Assembly: GCF_016625195.1 (NCBI RefSeq)
Contig: NZ_JACVUP010000001.1
Coordinates: 434,001-498,000 of the forward strand
Source: Erwinia sp. S63
GTDB taxonomy: Bacteria; Pseudomonadota; Gammaproteobacteria; Enterobacterales; Enterobacteriaceae
DNA length: 64,000 nt
Direction: 5' to 3'
Shown here: piece by piece, positions 47,097 through 59,266 of the stretch
How the letters are laid out: each line of letters starts with the position of its first letter
How positions within the stretch are numbered: position 1 is the stretch's first letter
The notes under the pieces: model-generated
Seen by the model: the letters and a program-made list of their open reading frames with translations, nothing else
The model's database searches: none
What the model was told of the DNA's origin: nothing
Made by a program: the position numbers and the translations under genes

Positions 47097-47286
47097 AGTG
47101 GTCGGAGTTCTTAGAAAAAAGTGTGGAGAAAAATACCACTAATCAATGGCCCGCTAAAGTGCAGCATCGCGTGTCGAATGAAAAGAGTGTAAGGCAGGGA
47201 GAATAGCGAGTTTTAACGAAATTTATCGCGAAAATATCTGTAGCGACAGCGGCTTAATCGGTAAATGAAACGAATTATTGGGAATA

Positions 47287-47312
47287 AAAAACCGGGCGCG
47301 GGGCCCGGTTTC
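47287..47312 (-). terminator. Terminator of prs
   Basis: On the minus strand AACCGGGC, a five-base loop, GCCCGGTT, then TTTTATTCC. It lies directly after the prs stop. Confidence 0.85.
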
Positions 47313-47322
47313 ATGCAATGTA

Positions 47323-48346
<1,024 letters not shown>

Positions 48347-48407
48347 ACGGGTGTGTTAATGCGTCACGTGCAGTGCCTGGAACAGGGTGGCACTGTCACG
48401 CAAACGC

Positions 48408-49265
48408 TTAGAGCCCGGAAAGGGTACGTTGCAACGGCGAGATATTAAGTCCGCGCGCCACAAATCCGTTAATCCATTTCGGGGCAAGCTCCAGCACCTG
48501 ACGAGCAGCGGATTCGGTGCTAAATTCAGCAAATACACAAGATCCGGTCCCGGTCAGGCGCGACGGCGCGTATTCTAGCAGCCAGGAAAGCAGCGCATCA
48601 ACCTCGCGAAAACGTTTTCTTGCCACAGCTTCACAATCATTGTGAAAAGGACGCTGTAACAGTTCATCTAATGTGCGTATCGGTGAATTGCGCGTCAAGT
48701 CTGGATCACGAAAGATATCCGGCGTGCCGATGCTGATGCCAGGATGCGCCACCAGATACCATTTCTCTTCCGGTTCAGCGGGCTGAATCTGCTCGCCAAC
48801 TCCTTCGGCAAAGGCGGCGTGACCACGCACGAACACCGGAACATCGGCACCGAGCTTCACGCCAAGGGTAGCTAACTCATCCACGCTAAGCCCGGTTTGC
48901 CATAAATGATTGAGCGCCACCAGCACGGTCGCGGCATCCGACGAACCGCCGCCCAGACCGCCGCCCATTGGCAGGCGTTTCTCCAGTGCTATCTGCGCCC
49001 CCGCGTTTTCGGGCAGCGAACCGCGAGCAGCCGCGGCTTGCTGCAACATCCGCGCTGCCCGCACGATCAGGTTGTCGTCATCGGCGACGCCCGCTAATGG
49101 CGTCAGCAGCGTAATGTTCCCACTGCTGTCAGGCGTGATCTCCAGCGTGTCGCCGTGATCAAGAAACTGAAACAGCGTTTGCAGATTGTGGTAGCCGTCA
49201 GCACGACGGCCCGTAATGTAGAGAAACAGATTCAGTTTTGCCGGAGCGGGCCAGGTGGTGATCAT
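48408..49265 (-). CDS. ispE: 4-diphosphocytidyl-2-C-methyl-D-erythritol kinase
   Basis: Third-stage kinase of the MEP isoprenoid pathway. 285 residues of the GHMP family: [13 protein letters not shown] near the start and the ATP loop [15 protein letters not shown] (about 98-112). It overlaps the end of lolB by four bases (ATGA), so the two are coupled. Confidence 0.98.
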   Translation of the reverse strand: MITTWPAPAKLNLFLYITGRRADGYHNLQTLFQFLDHGDTLEITPDSSGNITLLTPLAGVADDDNLIVRAARMLQQAAAARGSLPENAGAQIALEKRLPMGGGLGGGSSDAATVLVALNHLWQTGLSVDELATLGVKLGADVPVFVRGHAAFAEGVGEQIQPAEPEEKWYLVAHPGISIGTPDIFRDPDLTRNSPIRTLDELLQRPFHNDCEAVARKRFREVDALLSWLLEYAPSRLTGTGSCVFAEFSTESAARQVLELAPKWINGFVARGLNISPLQRTLSGL

Positions 49266-49885
49266 TGCGTGGTCCAGCTATCCATGCGCAGTTTGATCCG
49301 CTGACCACCTTCAGTCAGTTCCAGGTTGGCCGGCAGAGGTGGATTCACTTTGCTGTCGTAATCAGAGATGTTCACTTTCCACTGCTGACCATTACGGCTG
49401 TAGTTCACACTCTGCAACTGATAGCTGCTGTTGAGCTGATAATCCGTGGCATCACCCGGCAAGCCCATCATCCACTGACGCAGGTTCGCCAGCGGGATAT
49501 CCATTCCGGTGAGCTGTGAAATCATCTTTTCAGCATCGTTACTCACGTAGCGTTTGCCTTTGTTATCGACGATTTGCACCACCGAACCTTGCGCATCCAG
49601 CTGCAACTCGGTGCTGCCAAGCGGGTTGGTTAACAACAGACGATAGCGATCGGCGGCGGTTTGCTGCCAGTTAAAGCGCGCATAGACTTTTTGCTTATCA
49701 GAGAGATAGGCAAAAGCGCCACGCGTTTGATATTGGGTGATTTTCTCAACGGCTTGTTGATGCTGCTGCCATTGCGGTGAGGTGGTGCTGGGGCCAGGAC
49801 CTTGTGGTTTGTTGATGCTACAAGCAGCCAGCAATACGCTGGCAAGGGGCAAAAGGCGCAACAGCTTGCGCGGGGGCAAATGCAT
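49262..49885 (-). CDS. lolB: Outer-membrane lipoprotein receptor LolB
   Basis: Inserts lipoproteins handed over by LolA into the outer membrane. 207 residues, itself a lipoprotein: the lipobox is LLAAC with Cys22. The ATG at 49885 aligns with the E. coli start; a GTG three bases upstream is slightly better spaced from GGAG and cannot be excluded. [24 protein letters not shown] matches the family (shown here in part: residues about 52-75). It is divergent from hemA. Confidence 0.96.
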   Translation of the reverse strand: MHLPPRKLLRLLPLASVLLAACSINKPQGPGPSTTSPQWQQHQQAVEKITQYQTRGAFAYLSDKQKVYARFNWQQTAADRYRLLLTNPLGSTELQLDAQGSVVQIVDNKGKRYVSNDAEKMISQLTGMDIPLANLRQWMMGLPGDATDYQLNSSYQLQSVNYSRNGQQWKVNISDYDSKVNPPLPANLELTEGGQRIKLRMDSWTTQ

Positions 49886-50102
49886 CACGTGGTCGTCTCC
49901 TCAGACACGTTTTTACTTCGTAACCGATAACGCTAACCATCCAATACTACGCCGTCAATGCCGATGTAAGGATAATTGCGCACGATCAGTTTAATCTTAT
50001 TACAGTCATAGCCTTTGTATGGCTTTTCTTGATCTGTGGCATCTTGTAGAATGCGCTTCACAAAGCCCTGACAAATATTGGGACATCCCAACCCGAATCA
50101 CC

Positions 50103-51359
50103 ATGACGCTGCTTGCTCTCGGAATCAACCACAAAACCGCACCTGTTGCGCTGCGCGAACGCGTTGCGTTTCTGCCAGACACGCTGGATCAGGCACTCAA
50201 TAGCCTGTTGTCCCAGCCGATGGTTCAGAGTGGTGTGGTGCTCTCCACCTGTAATCGTACTGAACTCTACCTTAGCGTAGAGCAGCAGACAGATTTGCAG
50301 GAGAGGCTGGTGCGCTGGTTATGTGAGTACCACGACCTGCGTGAAGAGGATGTCCGCGCCAGCCTTTACTGGCATCAGGACAACGCCGCCGTCAGCCATC
50401 TGATGCGCGTTGCCAGTGGTCTCGACTCACTGGTGTTGGGTGAGCCGCAAATTCTCGGTCAGGTCAAAAAAGCCCATGCTGATTCCTCACGCGACCACGC
50501 GCTGAGCAGTGAGCTGGAGCGCATGTTCCAGAAAACCTTTTCCGTCGCCAAACGCGTGCGTACCGAAACTGAAATCGGTGCCAGCGCGGTCTCTGTCGCC
50601 TTTGCCGCCTGTTCTCTGGCTCGCCAAATTTTCGAATCACTCAGCACGGTCAACGTGTTGCTGGTGGGCGCCGGGGAAACCATCGAATTAGTGGCGCGTC
50701 ATCTGCGCGAACACAAAGTGCAGAAGTTGATGATTGCCAACCGCACCCGCGAACGAGCGCAGCTGCTGGCCGACGAAGTGGGTGCCGAAGTGATCGGTTT
50801 GGGCGACATTGAAACCCGTCTGGCCGATGCGGATATCATTATTTCTTCGACCGCCAGCCCGCTGCCAATTATTGGCAAAGGCATGGTGGAGCGCGCCTTG
50901 AAGGCCCGCCGCAACCAGCCGATGTTGCTGGTGGATATCGCTGTACCGCGTGATGTTGAACCTGAAGTGGGCAAACTGGCGAACGCCTATTTGTACAGCG
51001 TCGATGACCTGCAAGCGATCATCGAGCAGAATATGGCGCAGCGCAAAGCCGCCGCGGTGCAGGCGGAAAGCATTGTCGTGCAGGAGAGTGGCGAATTTAT
51101 GGCGTGGCTGCGTGCGCAAAGCGCGGGCGACACCATTCGCGAATATCGTTCACAGGCTGACGACGTGCGCGCCGAGTTGCAGGAGCGTGCCATTGCCGCA
51201 CTGCGTCAGGGCGCGGATGCCGAGAAAGTCTTGCAAGAGTTAGCGCACAAGCTAACCAATCGTCTTATTCATGCACCAACCAAATCACTGCAGCAGGCCG
51301 CGCGCGATGGCGATAACGAACGCCTGCAGATCTTACGTGACAGCCTCGGATTAGAGTAA
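50103..51359 (+). CDS. hemA: Glutamyl-tRNA reductase
   Basis: First committed step of haem synthesis by the C5 route: reduces glutamyl-tRNA to glutamate semialdehyde. 418 residues, the E. coli length. The catalytic Cys50 is in STCNRTELY, followed by [17 protein letters not shown] and the NADPH-binding [13 protein letters not shown]. The start at 50103 matches [19 protein letters not shown]; the frame is open 28 codons further up without homology. It is first in hemA-prfA-prmC-sirB2-sirB1-kdsA. Confidence 0.98.
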   Translation: MTLLALGINHKTAPVALRERVAFLPDTLDQALNSLLSQPMVQSGVVLSTCNRTELYLSVEQQTDLQERLVRWLCEYHDLREEDVRASLYWHQDNAAVSHLMRVASGLDSLVLGEPQILGQVKKAHADSSRDHALSSELERMFQKTFSVAKRVRTETEIGASAVSVAFAACSLARQIFESLSTVNVLLVGAGETIELVARHLREHKVQKLMIANRTRERAQLLADEVGAEVIGLGDIETRLADADIIISSTASPLPIIGKGMVERALKARRNQPMLLVDIAVPRDVEPEVGKLANAYLYSVDDLQAIIEQNMAQRKAAAVQAESIVVQESGEFMAWLRAQSAGDTIREYRSQADDVRAELQERAIAALRQGADAEKVLQELAHKLTNRLIHAPTKSLQQAARDGDNERLQILRDSLGLE

Positions 51360-51400
51360 TCTGGTCTGTCACGACCTATCACTGGGATACCCTCAATTAC

Positions 51401-52483
51401 ATGAAGAGCTCTATTGTTGCCAAGCTGGAAGCCCTCCAGGAACGCCACGAAGAAGTGGAAGCGTTACTGGGCGATGCCGGCGTAATTGGCGATCAGGAAC
51501 GTTTTCGCGCGTTATCACGCGAATATGCACAGTTGACCGATGTGACCCTTTGCTTCCGCGACTGGCAGCAGGTGCAGGAAGATATCGAAACAGCTGAAAT
51601 GATGCTCGACGATCCTGAAATGCGTGAAATGGCAAATGAAGAGTTAAAGATTTCGCGTGAGAAACGTGAAGTGCTGGAACAACAGCTTCAGGTGCTGCTG
51701 CTGCCAAAAGATCCCGATGATGAACGTTCGTGCTTTGTGGAAGTGCGCGCCGGAACCGGCGGAGATGAAGCGGCAATTTTCGCAGGCGATCTGTTCCGTA
51801 TGTACAGCCGTTATGCCGAAGCACGCCGCTGGCAGGTCGAGATCATTAGCGCCAACGAAGGCGAGCACGGCGGCTACAAAGAAGTTATCGCCCGAATTAA
51901 TGGTGAAGGCGCTTACGGTCGTTTGAAATTCGAATCCGGCGGTCATCGCGTTCAGCGTGTCCCGGAAACCGAATCGCAGGGCCGTATTCATACCTCTGCC
52001 TGCACCGTGGCGGTGATGCCGGAGTTGCCAGAAGCAGAAATGCCGGAAATCAACGCGGGCGATCTGAAGATCGATACCTTCCGCTCCTCAGGCGCGGGTG
52101 GTCAGCACGTTAACACCACCGACTCCGCGATTCGTATTACCCACTTGCCCACCGGTATTGTGGTTGAGTGTCAGGACGAACGTTCCCAGCACAAAAACAA
52201 AGCCAAAGCGTTGGCGGTATTGGGAGCGCGAATTCATGCCGCCGAAACCGCCAAGCGTAACGCTGCCGAAGCCTCAACCCGCCGCAACCTGTTGGGCAGC
52301 GGCGACCGTTCGGACCGTAACCGCACTTACAACTTCCCGCAGGGTCGTGTTACCGATCATCGTATTAACCTGACGCTGTACCGCCTGGATGAAACCATGG
52401 AAGGGAAGCTGGATACGCTGATCGAGCCGATTGTGCAGGAGTATCAGGCCGATCAGCTGGCCGCGCTGGCTGGACAAGACTGA
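51401..52483 (+). CDS. prfA: Peptide chain release factor 1
   Basis: Reads UAA and UAG stop codons and releases the protein. 360 residues. The catalytic GGQ is in [10 protein letters not shown] (about 230-239), and the codon-reading PxT motif is PET in [12 protein letters not shown] (E. coli has PAT). It lies 41 bases after hemA. Its stop overlaps the prmC start. Confidence 0.98.
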   Translation: MKSSIVAKLEALQERHEEVEALLGDAGVIGDQERFRALSREYAQLTDVTLCFRDWQQVQEDIETAEMMLDDPEMREMANEELKISREKREVLEQQLQVLLLPKDPDDERSCFVEVRAGTGGDEAAIFAGDLFRMYSRYAEARRWQVEIISANEGEHGGYKEVIARINGEGAYGRLKFESGGHRVQRVPETESQGRIHTSACTVAVMPELPEAEMPEINAGDLKIDTFRSSGAGGQHVNTTDSAIRITHLPTGIVVECQDERSQHKNKAKALAVLGARIHAAETAKRNAAEASTRRNLLGSGDRSDRNRTYNFPQGRVTDHRINLTLYRLDETMEGKLDTLIEPIVQEYQADQLAALAGQD

Positions 52484-53313
52484 TGATGATTCGCCACTGG
52501 CTCAAGCACGCAGTGGTCGCGCTCTGTGGCGGAGACAGCCCGAAACGGGATGCGGAGATTTTGCTGGGTTTTGTTACGGGAAAATCACGCAGCTGGCTGG
52601 TGGCGTTTGACGATCATGAACTCGACGCTACTCAGCTTGCCGAACTTGATGCGCTGCTGGCGCGTCGGGTGAAAGGCGAACCGATTGCGCATCTGGTGGG
52701 CGAGCGAGAATTTTGGTCGCTGCCGTTGCGCGTCAATGATGCCACATTAATTCCGCGTCCGGATACCGAAGTGCTGGTGGAACAGGCGCTCTTACGTATT
52801 CCCGCAACACCGTCCTCCTTGCTCGATCTTGGCACGGGCACCGGAGCTATCGCGCTAGCGCTGGCGAGTGAGCGTCCTGACTGCCAGGTGTTGGGCTGCG
52901 ACCGTATCCAAGCAGCTGTGGCGCTGGCGGAAGAGAATGCTCAGCGGTTGCACATCAGCAATGCGCGTTTCCAGCTCAGCCACTGGTTCGATGACATTCC
53001 CGCCCAGCGTTTCGATCTCATCGTCAGTAACCCGCCTTATATCGATGCCGCCGATGAACATCTGCAGCAGGGAGATGTGCGTTTTGAGCCGCTTAGCGCA
53101 CTGGTGGCCGATGAAGCCGGGCTGGCTGATTTACGTTTAATTATTCACCGTGCGCCGCAGTGGTTACAGCCCGGTGGCTGGCTGTTGCTGGAGCACGGCT
53201 GGCAGCAGGATAAAGCGGTGCGCGAGATCATGACGCAGCACGGCTATCAGCAGGTCAGCAGCATTAACGATTATGGCGGCAATCCGCGCGTCACACTTGG
53301 GCAATTTTTTTGA
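52483..53313 (+). CDS. prmC: Release factor glutamine methyltransferase
   Basis: Methylates the glutamine of the GGQ motif in RF1 and RF2. 276 residues with the SAM site LLDLGTGTGAIALAL (about 111-125) and the catalytic NPPY in IVSNPPYID. The ATG at 52483 overlaps the prfA stop, which couples the enzyme to its substrate gene; the ATG three bases later is an equal candidate. Confidence 0.98.
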   Translation: MMIRHWLKHAVVALCGGDSPKRDAEILLGFVTGKSRSWLVAFDDHELDATQLAELDALLARRVKGEPIAHLVGEREFWSLPLRVNDATLIPRPDTEVLVEQALLRIPATPSSLLDLGTGTGAIALALASERPDCQVLGCDRIQAAVALAEENAQRLHISNARFQLSHWFDDIPAQRFDLIVSNPPYIDAADEHLQQGDVRFEPLSALVADEAGLADLRLIIHRAPQWLQPGGWLLLEHGWQQDKAVREIMTQHGYQQVSSINDYGGNPRVTLGQFF

Positions 53314-53327
53314 TTTAAGGAAGCACC

Positions 53328-53726
53328 ATGGCAAGCTGGTATCCGCTGATTAAACATTTTCACCTGCTGACGGTTGCCCTGACTATCAGTCTGTTTTTAC
53401 TGCGCTTTTACTGGCTAACCACCGGTTCAGAAATGCTGCAGCGCCGCTGGGTGCGCATCGCACCGCATATTAATGACTCATTTTTATTGCTCAGTGGCGT
53501 ATTGCTGGTGGTGATTACGCACTTTTATCCGTTCTCACCGCAAGGAAGCTGGCTGACGGAGAAGCTGTTAGGGGTTATTATCTACATCGCCTTAGGTTCC
53601 GTGGCATTGAGCCGTCGCCCACGTAAGATGGGGACACGTTGGGTCGCCTGCCTGATTGCAATCGTAGCGCTGCTGTTTGTGATTAAGCTGGCGATGACCA
53701 AAATGCCGTTATTGGGGATAGTATGA
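53328..53726 (+). CDS. sirB2: SirB2-family membrane protein
   Basis: 132 residues with four hydrophobic segments (about 10-28, 46-64, 74-92, 103-124), as in E. coli YchQ/SirB2. The biochemical role is unknown; the name comes from a Salmonella screen for invasion-gene regulators. AAGGAAGC precedes the ATG. It overlaps sirB1 by four bases. Confidence 0.92.
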   Translation: MASWYPLIKHFHLLTVALTISLFLLRFYWLTTGSEMLQRRWVRIAPHINDSFLLLSGVLLVVITHFYPFSPQGSWLTEKLLGVIIYIALGSVALSRRPRKMGTRWVACLIAIVALLFVIKLAMTKMPLLGIV

Positions 53727-54532
53727 CCTCGCCAGAGCTAGTTGATTACAGTGAAACGCCGTTGAGTGAAGCGGTGATTGGCGCGACCTGCGCCATACGC
53801 AATGATTTTTCTGCGCCTTCCGTCCAGCAGCAGCTGGCGGCATTGGTTGAAGAAGCCCGGGATTACGTCAGCAGCGAACAGGATGCCGACTTGCAGCTGA
53901 GTAAGCTGCTTGAATTGTTTTATCGTCAATGGGGATTTGGTGGCGCCAGCGGCGTCTACAATTTGTCCGATGCGTTGTGGATCGATAAAGTGCTGAAGAG
54001 CCGACAAGGCACCGCCGTGTCGCTGGGCGTGATTCTGCTGCACATTGCCGACGAACTGGAGCTGCCGCTGATCCCGGTGATTTTCCCCACCCAGCTGATT
54101 CTGCGCGCAGACTGGCTGGACGGTGAAATGTGGTTGATCAACCCTTTCAACGGCGAAACGCTGGATACGCATACGCTGGAAGTGTGGCTGAAGGGCAACA
54201 TCAGCCCGACCGCGAAGCTCTACAATGACGATCTGGATGAAGCTAAAACCATCAACGTGATGCGTAAAATGCTGGATACGTTGAAGGCGGCGCTGATGGA
54301 AGAGAAGCAGATGGAACTGGCGCTGAATGTCAGCCAGGTTTTACTGCAGATTGATCCTGATGACCCGTATGAGATCCGCGATCGGGGTTTAATCTACGCT
54401 CAGCTTGAGTGTGAACATATCGCGCTGACCGATTTGACCTACTTCGTTGAACAGTGTCCAGAAGACCCAGTTAGCGAAATGATTAAAGTGCAGATTCACG
54501 CAATTGAACAGAAACAGGTGACGCTGCACTAA
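53723..54532 (+). CDS. sirB1: SirB1-family protein (transglutaminase-like and TPR)
   Basis: 269-residue soluble protein, E. coli YchA/SirB1. The first half has the transglutaminase-like core (YRQWGFGGASGVYNLSDALW and SRQGTAVSLGVILLHIAD, about 71-119); the end resembles tetratricopeptide helices (about 190-265). Function unsettled. It overlaps sirB2 and precedes kdsA by 27 bases. Confidence 0.93.
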   Translation: MTSPELVDYSETPLSEAVIGATCAIRNDFSAPSVQQQLAALVEEARDYVSSEQDADLQLSKLLELFYRQWGFGGASGVYNLSDALWIDKVLKSRQGTAVSLGVILLHIADELELPLIPVIFPTQLILRADWLDGEMWLINPFNGETLDTHTLEVWLKGNISPTAKLYNDDLDEAKTINVMRKMLDTLKAALMEEKQMELALNVSQVLLQIDPDDPYEIRDRGLIYAQLECEHIALTDLTYFVEQCPEDPVSEMIKVQIHAIEQKQVTLH

Positions 54533-54550
54533 GCGTCATCTCGACAATAA

Positions 54551-55414
<864 letters not shown>

Positions 55415-55434
55415 TTGCTGATTGCAGATGTGAG

Positions 55435-55460
55435 AAAGGCGCCGAAGGGCGCCTTTATTG
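55435..55460. terminator. Terminator between kdsA and chaA
   Basis: AAAGGCGCC, loop GAAG, GGCGCCTTT, then ATTGTTTTT on the plus strand. chaA converges and may use it too. Confidence 0.88.
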
Positions 55461-55482
55461 TTTTTAACCTAAGCGTTAGACG

Positions 55483-56574
55483 CTACAGCATGATCGTCAG
55501 CAAATAACCCGCAAATAGCGCCAGATGCGCAGCCCCGTTCAGCACATTGGTACGCCCGGTTGAGAACGAAATATGGCACAGAATCAGCGCGGCACTCATG
55601 ATCACCATATGTGGTGGCTCAAGACCAAATATCAGTTGCTGACCGGTCAGGGTGGCGATAATGCTCACCGCCGGTACCGTCAGGGAGATAGTGGCTAGAA
55701 CCGAACCGAAAAACAGGTTCATCGCGCGCTGTACCTGGTTCATTAGCACTGCTTTGATGGCCCCCAACCCTTCCGGCGACAGAATCAGCAAGGCCACCAG
55801 GAAACCGGTAAATTGCTGAGGCGCGTTCAGTTCGGTCAGTAAGTTTTCCAGCGGGTTGGCGTTCATTTTGGTGACGCTGATGACGGCGATCAGATGAATG
55901 ATCAACCATACCGTATGCCACAGCGAGCTATGCGCAGAAGGCTTACCATGATGCGGATCGCCATCATCCCCGTCATCTTCGTGCTCGTAGACAAACAGGC
56001 TCTGATGCGTTTTGGTCTGAATCAGCAGGAACACGCCGTACATGGCAGCGGAGATCGCGGCAATGATCAGCGCCTGCGCCGTGGTGAAATTGCCGCCTGG
56101 TAACGCATTCGGGAACACCAGCACCAGAATCGCCAGCGGGAAGATGGCAATCATGTACTGCTTAACGCCCGCCAGATTAACGTACTGGGTAGCGAATTTG
56201 CGTCCACCAAGCAGCAGCGCAAAGCCCACAAGCCCGCCGGTGACAATCATGATGATGGAGTAGAGCGTGTCGCGCATCAGCGCAGGGGCAGCATCGCCGG
56301 TGGCCATCAGCGCGGAGATCAAACTGACCTCCAGAATCACCACGGACAAGCTTAAAATCAACGAGCCATAGGGTTCACCCAGGCGATGTGCCAGCACATC
56401 GGCGTGGCGCACGACGCTGAAGGCACTAAAAAGAATCGCCACTAGCGCCAACAGGTTGATGCCGATAATCGGCAATAATGCCGTCTGACTGCCAAAGAAG
56501 CTCAGCACCGTCAGCGCGACAATCGGGAAAATCAGTGAGTACTCGGTGTGTCGGGTTTTCTCATGTGTAGCCAT
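55483..56574 (-). CDS. chaA: Calcium/sodium:proton antiporter ChaA
   Basis: Inner-membrane antiporter of the CaCA family that expels Ca2+, Na+ and K+ at high pH. 363 residues with about 11 membrane segments; the two ion-site repeats hold LSLSVVILEVSLISALMA (about 92-109) and LLILSPEGLGAIKAVL (about 260-275), and an acidic loop (EHEDDGDDGDPHHGK) lies between. It closely follows E. coli ChaA. Confidence 0.97.
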   Translation of the reverse strand: MATHEKTRHTEYSLIFPIVALTVLSFFGSQTALLPIIGINLLALVAILFSAFSVVRHADVLAHRLGEPYGSLILSLSVVILEVSLISALMATGDAAPALMRDTLYSIIMIVTGGLVGFALLLGGRKFATQYVNLAGVKQYMIAIFPLAILVLVFPNALPGGNFTTAQALIIAAISAAMYGVFLLIQTKTHQSLFVYEHEDDGDDGDPHHGKPSAHSSLWHTVWLIIHLIAVISVTKMNANPLENLLTELNAPQQFTGFLVALLILSPEGLGAIKAVLMNQVQRAMNLFFGSVLATISLTVPAVSIIATLTGQQLIFGLEPPHMVIMSAALILCHISFSTGRTNVLNGAAHLALFAGYLLTIML

Positions 56575-57110
56575 TCACCATCCTCTCCGGCAAAAAGAAC
56601 AAAACAGGCGATCAGTGCCTGATAAATATAATGACTTTTCTGACGCAGCGCAGTGTAACTTTTCAACAGTTGTGTTTCAGGCTTTTTACGCGACTTTACT
56701 TAGTCAGTGTTTTGATGTTAACCCAGCAAAAGCAGGAGTTATTGGCTAATAACATCGAATATTCATCTTGTTGAAATTCGATAAAGTTATTTTTATGTAC
56801 AAAATAATCCCTGTTTAAACCCAATTTGAGTGCGATTTATTGGGGGTTTGTGGTTAAAAAAATCCTTGTGTAACTAAAGTGTATGTTTGCCATTTCATTG
56901 CTTTCTTCGTCATCACTCTGTTCAAGTTATCTGCCAGGCAGCCGATGCTATTTACAAAGAATTTCCCCTTTGTGATCGGGGTCAATCTTGAAACTTTTGT
57001 TAAAAATGCATTAATGTCTTCTCTTAAGTCGACGCAACGCGTGTTGCCTGTAAGACATCATCTTTGAGGAGCCGAACCGACAGGATGTCAGCGTAGTAGA
57101 GGAGGTCGCA
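56575..57110. other. Divergent gap between chaA and chaC, without chaB
   Basis: 536 bases, AT-rich, with the promoters of chaA and chaC. E. coli has chaB here; no frame on either strand resembles ChaB. The only sizeable plus-strand frame (56879-57067, 62 codons) has no ribosome site and no ChaB residues. Confidence 0.7.
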
Positions 57111-57779
57111 TTGTTAACCCGGGAATTTCTATTAAAAGCGGATTGTAAAACATCGTTTGGTGATATCGACGAGGCGCTGCTGTGGAGCTGTGAAAAGCGT
57201 GCCGCATCGCTCGCTGCCACGCTGGCTTGTCGCCCTGACCAAAGTCCGGTGTGGATTTTTGGTTATGGCTCCCTGATGTGGAACCCGGTTTTTGAGGCGG
57301 AAGAAGTGGCTTCCGGGCGACTGGAAGGTTGGCATCGGGCTTTCTGTCTGCGCCTGACGGCCGGCAGGGGCACGGTGTCCACACCCGGTCGGATGCTGGC
57401 GCTGAAAGAGGGCGGTGCAACCAGCGGCCTGGCTTTTCGTCTGCCCGAAGCGCGGCTGCATGATGAGCTGGAGTTGCTGTGGAAGCGCGAGATGATCACC
57501 GGCTGCTACCTGCCAACCTGGTGTGAACTGGAACTGGATGATGCACGCAAAGTAACGGCGCTGGTGTTTATCATGGATCCGCGTCACCCGCTGTATGAAG
57601 CTGATTCCTGTCGCAGCACTATCGCACCGTTGATTGCTCAGGCCAGCGGCCCGCTCGGCACCAATGCTCAGTATCTCTACTCGCTTGAACAAGAGCTGGG
57701 CAAACGCGGCATGCAGGAAGACGCCTTGACGCGTCTGGCCGCTGAGGTGAGGGCGCTGCAGCAATCTGCAGCGCGTTAA
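57111..57779 (+). CDS. chaC: Glutathione-specific gamma-glutamylcyclotransferase
   Basis: Breaks glutathione into 5-oxoproline and Cys-Gly. 222 residues with the family fold start VWIFGYGSLMWNP (about 47-59) and TGCYLPTW and DPRHPLYE blocks as in E. coli ChaC. The start is a TTG at 57111: GAGGAGG at 57099-57105 lies five bases before it and the encoded LTREFLLKADCKT matches the E. coli N-terminus. It converges on ppkA with no base between the two stop codons. Confidence 0.93.
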   Translation: MLTREFLLKADCKTSFGDIDEALLWSCEKRAASLAATLACRPDQSPVWIFGYGSLMWNPVFEAEEVASGRLEGWHRAFCLRLTAGRGTVSTPGRMLALKEGGATSGLAFRLPEARLHDELELLWKREMITGCYLPTWCELELDDARKVTALVFIMDPRHPLYEADSCRSTIAPLIAQASGPLGTNAQYLYSLEQELGKRGMQEDALTRLAAEVRALQQSAAR

Positions 57780-59201
57780 TTACGGCTTACCCGGATTAAT
57801 CAGCCAGGTTCCGGGTTTGTCGATGGTCAGTGTTTGACTCAGCACCTGGCTGCCATTTTGCACTTCAATGCGATATTTCCCCGCCGCCAGATTGAGTGAA
57901 GCAAAACCACTGCTGGCGGGTTTCACATCCTTCGTCTCGCCGTTAAGCAGTACTTTTTCGCCCTCCTCCAAACGCAGATAGACGGTCGCCAGGCCTGGCG
58001 CGCTGCTGGCTGCACTGTTGCTGGCCACTGGCGCTGATGCAGAAGGTGCGGCGGCTATCGGTGCGGATTCGCTGTGACGATTGGTTTTCCACACCACGAC
58101 CACCACGGCCAGAATGGCAATGGCAGCGGCGGCCACCAGGCCGGGCGACAGGCGGCGCACGTTGCGCGGTGTGACGGGTTCAATCGCGGCTGCCGCATGA
58201 TTCACCGCCATTACCTGTGGTTCAGGCACCGGAGCGGCCACGGGTTCAGTCGCTGGAGCTGGAACTTCAACCGCCACCGGGAAGGTGGTGACCAGTGCTT
58301 CAACATCGCTCACCGGCAAATCGATCAGGCTGGCAAACGCATCAATACTTTGTGGACGATCGACGGGTTTCATTGCCAGCGCGCAGTCGATGGCGTGCAG
58401 CAGCGACAGCGAATAGCCTGCTGGCTTGCGTTCAACCAGTGGTTGATAGTTATCTTCGATGCAGCGCACCACGCTGACCGGAGGCGCATGGCCGATAATC
58501 AGATTGTGCAGCACCGCGCCGAGCGCATAGATATCGGTCCACGGGCCTTGCTCAATTTCGCCTTCCTCGCTGTATTGTTCAATCGGGGCAAAGCCAGGTT
58601 TCAGCATGATCTCGGTTTCATCGGAGAGATTGCCGATCTCCTTTCGTGCCGAGCCAAAATCGAGTAATACCGGCAGCTGATTTTCCTGAATCTGGATGTT
58701 ATCCAGCGAAATATCGCGGTGCAGATAACCGGCGGCATGAATGGTGTTAATCGCGCCAAACAGTGGCGGTAACAGGCGACGAATCCAGGACTCATCGATA
58801 CTGTCCGGGCTGGTGACCTGCCACTCTTTGAGCGTCATTCCGCTGTAGTAGAGCGTGCCCATGTAGGCGGTGTCGTTCTCTTCCCAGAAGCGCAACACGT
58901 GCAGCAGACCGGGATGATTAAAACGCGCGAGCAAACGAGCTTCCTGGATAAAGCTGTTACGTCCGGCGTTGAACAGTTTCTGGAAGCGCTCGCCACGCAA
59001 CTCCAGCGACAGGTCAGCAGCACGCACCGCCAGTGAAACCGGCATGTACTCTTTGATGGCGATGGTGCGTTCCAGCTGATGATCCCAGGCACGGTAAACA
59101 ATGCCAAAGCCGCCGCCGCCAATCACTTCCTTGATTTCAAATTCATTAAACCGGTAACCCGCAGGCAGGGCATTCGGTGTGTGGTTTTCGTTTGCCGACA
59201 T
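57780..59201 (-). CDS. ppkA: Type VI secretion serine/threonine kinase, PpkA type
   Basis: 473-residue membrane-anchored kinase that, with PppA, switches type VI secretion through phosphorylation of the FHA protein. Kinase domain about 20-290: glycine loop IGGGGFGIVYRA (28-38), Lys50 in AIKEY, HRDISLDN (161-168) and DFG (181-183). A Pro/Ala-rich linker, one membrane segment (353-371) and a beta-rich PEGA-like periplasmic end (about 405-473) follow. The start ATG at 59201 follows AGAGAG; a GTG at 59219 is possible. It is last in the visible operon. Confidence 0.9.
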   Translation of the reverse strand: MSANENHTPNALPAGYRFNEFEIKEVIGGGGFGIVYRAWDHQLERTIAIKEYMPVSLAVRAADLSLELRGERFQKLFNAGRNSFIQEARLLARFNHPGLLHVLRFWEENDTAYMGTLYYSGMTLKEWQVTSPDSIDESWIRRLLPPLFGAINTIHAAGYLHRDISLDNIQIQENQLPVLLDFGSARKEIGNLSDETEIMLKPGFAPIEQYSEEGEIEQGPWTDIYALGAVLHNLIIGHAPPVSVVRCIEDNYQPLVERKPAGYSLSLLHAIDCALAMKPVDRPQSIDAFASLIDLPVSDVEALVTTFPVAVEVPAPATEPVAAPVPEPQVMAVNHAAAAIEPVTPRNVRRLSPGLVAAAAIAILAVVVVVWKTNRHSESAPIAAAPSASAPVASNSAASSAPGLATVYLRLEEGEKVLLNGETKDVKPASSGFASLNLAAGKYRIEVQNGSQVLSQTLTIDKPGTWLINPGKP

Positions 59202-59266
59202 AGTGAACTCTCTGAACACGTCCTGTAGCGCCTGCCAGTCTGTTGACGTCAGGCGACGACCGCTAA

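Noticed and set aside
56879..57067. 62-codon frame as a possible chaB
   Set aside because: It is hydrophobic with no ChaB residues; ChaB is a small, highly charged protein.
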